From the NCBI GenBank assembly GCA_012031955.1, contig JAAURZ010000078.1, positions 1 through 8,594 on the forward strand: a DNA stretch of 8,594 nt, given 5' to 3'. The DNA is from Bacteroidia bacterium. GTDB lineage: Bacteria; Bacteroidota; Bacteroidia; Cytophagales; Cyclobacteriaceae. This document shows, one piece after another, positions 6,497-8,594 of this stretch; the stretch's first letter is position 1, and the number at the start of each line of letters is the position of its first letter. Below the pieces are notes generated by a model that saw only the letters and a list, made by a program, of their open reading frames with translations, was not told where the DNA came from and made no database searches. Both the position numbers and the translations under genes were made by a program.

Positions 6497-8073
6497 ATGA
6501 AATTACCCAGCCTTAAAAGTTCTTATGCCATCGCCTCACTGGCCGTGTTCATGTTCAGCTTGCTCTCGCCTAAGTGGGTTCTCGCACCTGCCGCCTGGTT
6601 AGGTCCGCCGCTGCTCTTGTTGCTGGTGCATCGGTTGAAGCCGGGCCGGTCGTTGCTGGCGGGCATTGGCGTAATCTGGCTCGCCAATCTTATTGCGGGC
6701 TACGGTGTAATGCCGTTTCCAACGCTGGTCTTTGTCGTCATGGCGCTTGTCGGCGCCGTCATCAAAACAGTCCCGTATATGATCCATCGCCTGGTAGCGC
6801 CTCACATGTCCTGTCCGCGCGGCTGGTCATATTTCCGGTTGCGCTTGTCGTGGTAGAATACTTCGACGGTTTTGGCGGTGGCGGAACATGGAACTCGATT
6901 GCCTACACCCAGATGGAGTTTGCACCGCTCATGCAACTCGCATCGCTCACTGGCATTTGGGGCATCACATTTCTGATCGGGTGGTTTGCCACACTGCTGT
7001 TCGAGGCCGTAACGGCTCCCGCATTCACTTGGCCACGGCGGTCATTTCTTGCTTTCGTCGCAGTAGTTGCGAGTGCGTGGGTATTCGGTGCTTTCAGAAC
7101 GCATCCTTACTTCCAGCGCGATGGATACACGGTGCGCACGGCCGGTATTACATACAACAACGCCGCCCTGCTGAAAGCGATGTACCACGACGCCTTTGGT
7201 GCGGTAGTCGACATTGACGAAGACAGGCTGACGCAGAATTCGCCGGAGTTACAAACCCTGCAAAAAGGATTTGTACGCTTCATTGAAAATCCGGATTCCC
7301 TCAAATTCAAAATCACCTACCGGGCCATGTCCAGGCAGCAGGATAGTCTGCTGGCGCTGGCCGCGCAGGAGGCGGAAGCCGGCGCCCGGCTGATTGTGTT
7401 TTCAGAGGCAGCGTTTATCATGCCGAAGCACATGGAAGAAACATTCACGCAGCGCGCGGCTGCGGTTGCGTCACGATACCATATTTGGCTGGTGGCCGGC
7501 GTGGCCGCCATTCGCACCGGAAAAATAGAAACAGGAAAACCATTTATTGAAAACAAGCTGATGGTATGGGGCAGCGAAGGAAAATTGATTCATACATTTT
7601 ACAAGAACAAACCCGTGCCGCTGGTAGAACCAAGCATAGCCGGCGACGGAGCGGTGCCGGTGATTGAGACACCTTTTGGCAGGATGGCCATCTCGATTTG
7701 CTACGATGCAGATTTCCCAGCACTGATGCGGAAGGCCGGTCGGCAACGGGCAGACATGCTCGTGCTCCCGTCGGGCGACTGGCGCGAGATTGCGCCCTAC
7801 CATGCGCGGATGGCCTCGGTGCGCGCCATTGAGAATGGTTTTTCGCTCGTAAGGCCGGTTAGTGGCGCGCACTCTATTGTAACCAACAGCAGTGGTGCCG
7901 TGACCGGCGACAACAACTTTTATGCTGCAGGAGGAAAAGTGTTCGTCGCCAACGTGCCGATAAACACGCGCAAGACATTGTACGCAAATATTGGCGACGT
8001 GCTGCCTTGCGTGTGCATACCGGTGCTGGTTGCCCTGGTAGCCTATTCGTTCGTTCGGCGCCGACGAAGCTAA
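6497..8073 (+). CDS. Lnt-like membrane carbon-nitrogen hydrolase (apolipoprotein N-acyltransferase family), one frameshift as read
   Basis: The repaired protein is about 525 residues. It has roughly six or seven N-terminal membrane helices (about 8-192), a nitrilase-fold periplasmic domain and a C-terminal helix (about 497-518), which is the Lnt layout. TWNSIAYTQMEFAPLMQL resembles the Lnt membrane-domain segment. The nitrilase triad is complete: Glu304 in FSEAAF, Lys370 in FYKNKPVPLVE (with Glu378 at the spacing of the extra Lnt Glu) and Cys402 in ICYDADFP. Lnt adds the third acyl chain to lipoproteins. The Lys-Cys distance (32) is shorter than in E. coli Lnt (52) and the Cys context is partly amidase-like, so a different amide or acyl substrate is possible. 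The N-terminal half (ATG 6497) and the rest are in different frames. One base is missing between about 6790 and 6822, near PH / VLSARLVIFP. A strong terminator follows. Confidence 0.83.
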
Positions 8074-8103
8074 GTCAACAGGTATTTTTTTCTACCGGTC
8101 ATC

Positions 8104-8140
8104 AAAACCTTCCTTAATTGCCTGGAAGGTTTTTTATTTT
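8104..8140 (+). terminator. Rho-independent terminator after the Lnt-like gene
   Basis: AAAACCTTCC (8104-8113) pairs perfectly with GGAAGGTTTT (8124-8133) around a 10-base loop. The T run 8130-8135 and a further TTTT follow. It starts 31 bases after the stop codon and isolates the ABC transporter gene from the upstream unit. Confidence 0.9.
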
Positions 8141-8160
8141 GCGACCTAATAGCGACACGA

Positions 8161-8594
8161 ATGATCAGTGCCCGGGGCTTGCGCTTCTCTTACGGAACTC
8201 ACACGCTGGCGTTTCCTGATTTCGAAATAGGTCAGTCAGAACCCTGCCTGCTACTAGGTGAGTCGGGGAGCGGGAAAACTACGCTGCTTCACATCCTGGG
8301 CGGATTGCGTCGCGGCTATGAAGGATCGGTGCGCGTGGCTGGCCTGGAATTGTCGTCGCTGTCGGAAACACAACTCGACAAATTCCGCGGACAGCGAATG
8401 GGTTTTGTGTTCCAGAAGAATCACCTGCTGGGCGCGCTTACCGTGGAGGAGAACCTGCTTATGGCACCGTACCTCTCCGGGTTGAAAGCCGATAGACAGC
8501 GAGTGGATGAGACACTTGCCCGCCTTAACCTCGCCGATAAAAGGAAAAGCAAGGTGAGCGAAATAAGCCAGGGGCAGGCTCAGCGCGTGGCCAT
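8161..8594 (+). CDS. ABC transporter ATP-binding protein, LolD/MacB-like (partial, runs off the window)
   Basis: The first 144 residues of an ABC ATPase are present. Walker A is GESGSGKT (33-40), the Q-loop is MGFVFQKNHLLGALTVEENL (Gln85), and the signature is ISQGQAQRVA (135-144), in which the usual third residue Gly of LSGGQ is Gln. The FVFQ...LTVEENL stretch is typical of the LolD/MacB/FtsE branch, which energises lipoprotein release or export through a partner FtsX-like permease. The partner would be expected just downstream, outside the window. The ATG at 8161 follows a terminator by 20 bases, so the promoter must be very close or overlap the terminator tail; TTATTTTG at 8134-8141 is a near match to the TAnnTTTG element. 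The frame is clean up to the edge. Confidence 0.9.
   Translation, partial: MISARGLRFSYGTHTLAFPDFEIGQSEPCLLLGESGSGKTTLLHILGGLRRGYEGSVRVAGLELSSLSETQLDKFRGQRMGFVFQKNHLLGALTVEENLLMAPYLSGLKADRQRVDETLARLNLADKRKSKVSEISQGQAQRVA

Noticed and set aside
7471..7872. Minus-strand open frame of about 133 codons over the nitrilase domain
   Set aside because: It overlaps the catalytic Lys and Cys region of the Lnt-like gene, has a low-complexity His/Arg-rich translation and no domain.
1..8594. Search for CRISPR repeats, tRNA genes, insertion-sequence ends or toxin-antitoxin pairs
   Set aside because: Reading both strands showed no regularly spaced repeats, cloverleaf-like segments, transposase motifs or small paired genes.

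Overview
The window looks like a piece of chromosome from a member of the Bacteroidota, most likely Cytophagales-like. This is inferred from several things: AT-rich leaders without clear Shine-Dalgarno sites, a TAnnTTTG-type promoter element, a MarR/YceI pair, a 7TM-type membrane AraC regulator, and an oligoendopeptidase of the type common in that phylum. No lineage-specific marker such as 16S rRNA is present, so this stays an inference. GC content is moderate. There are no tRNA or rRNA genes, no insertion sequences and no CRISPR array, and no gap between genes exceeds about 300 bases.

Layout, left to right. (1) A probable C-terminal end of an upstream gene stops at 94. It is followed by a small TerB-like helical protein (175-633, +) closed by a textbook intrinsic terminator (663-690). 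(2) An M3 oligoendopeptidase (757-2481, +) converges on a MarR regulator (2478-2920, -); the two stop codons share the four bases CTAG. (3) A secreted YceI protein (2988-3559, -) lies upstream of the MarR gene on the same strand, with an intrinsic terminator between them. (4) A TrmN6-type tRNA adenine methyltransferase (3651-4375, -) diverges from fdhD (4374-5225, +); as annotated, their start codons overlap on the bases CATG. (5) A membrane-anchored AraC-family regulator (5242-6378, +) follows fdhD by 16 bases. (6) An Lnt-like membrane carbon-nitrogen hydrolase (6497-8073, +) ends at a second strong terminator (8104-8140). (7) A LolD/MacB-type ABC ATPase begins at 8161 and runs off the window.

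The most striking property is that five genes (M3 peptidase, MarR, YceI, TrmN6, Lnt-like) are broken by six single-base frameshifts as written. Five of the six lie in A runs at lysine codons, and each can be repaired by adding or removing one A, which restores a protein of normal family length with all expected C-terminal motifs. This is much more consistent with residual long-read sequencing or assembly error than with real gene decay or programmed frameshifting. All coordinates below treat the genes as intact after repair.

Functionally these are mostly housekeeping and envelope genes: peptide turnover, tRNA modification, molybdoenzyme maturation, lipoprotein acylation or nitrilase-type chemistry, and a periplasmic lipid-binding protein with a likely regulator. 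I see no phage, defence, toxin-antitoxin or biosynthetic system, and nothing that convincingly qualifies as a previously undescribed system.
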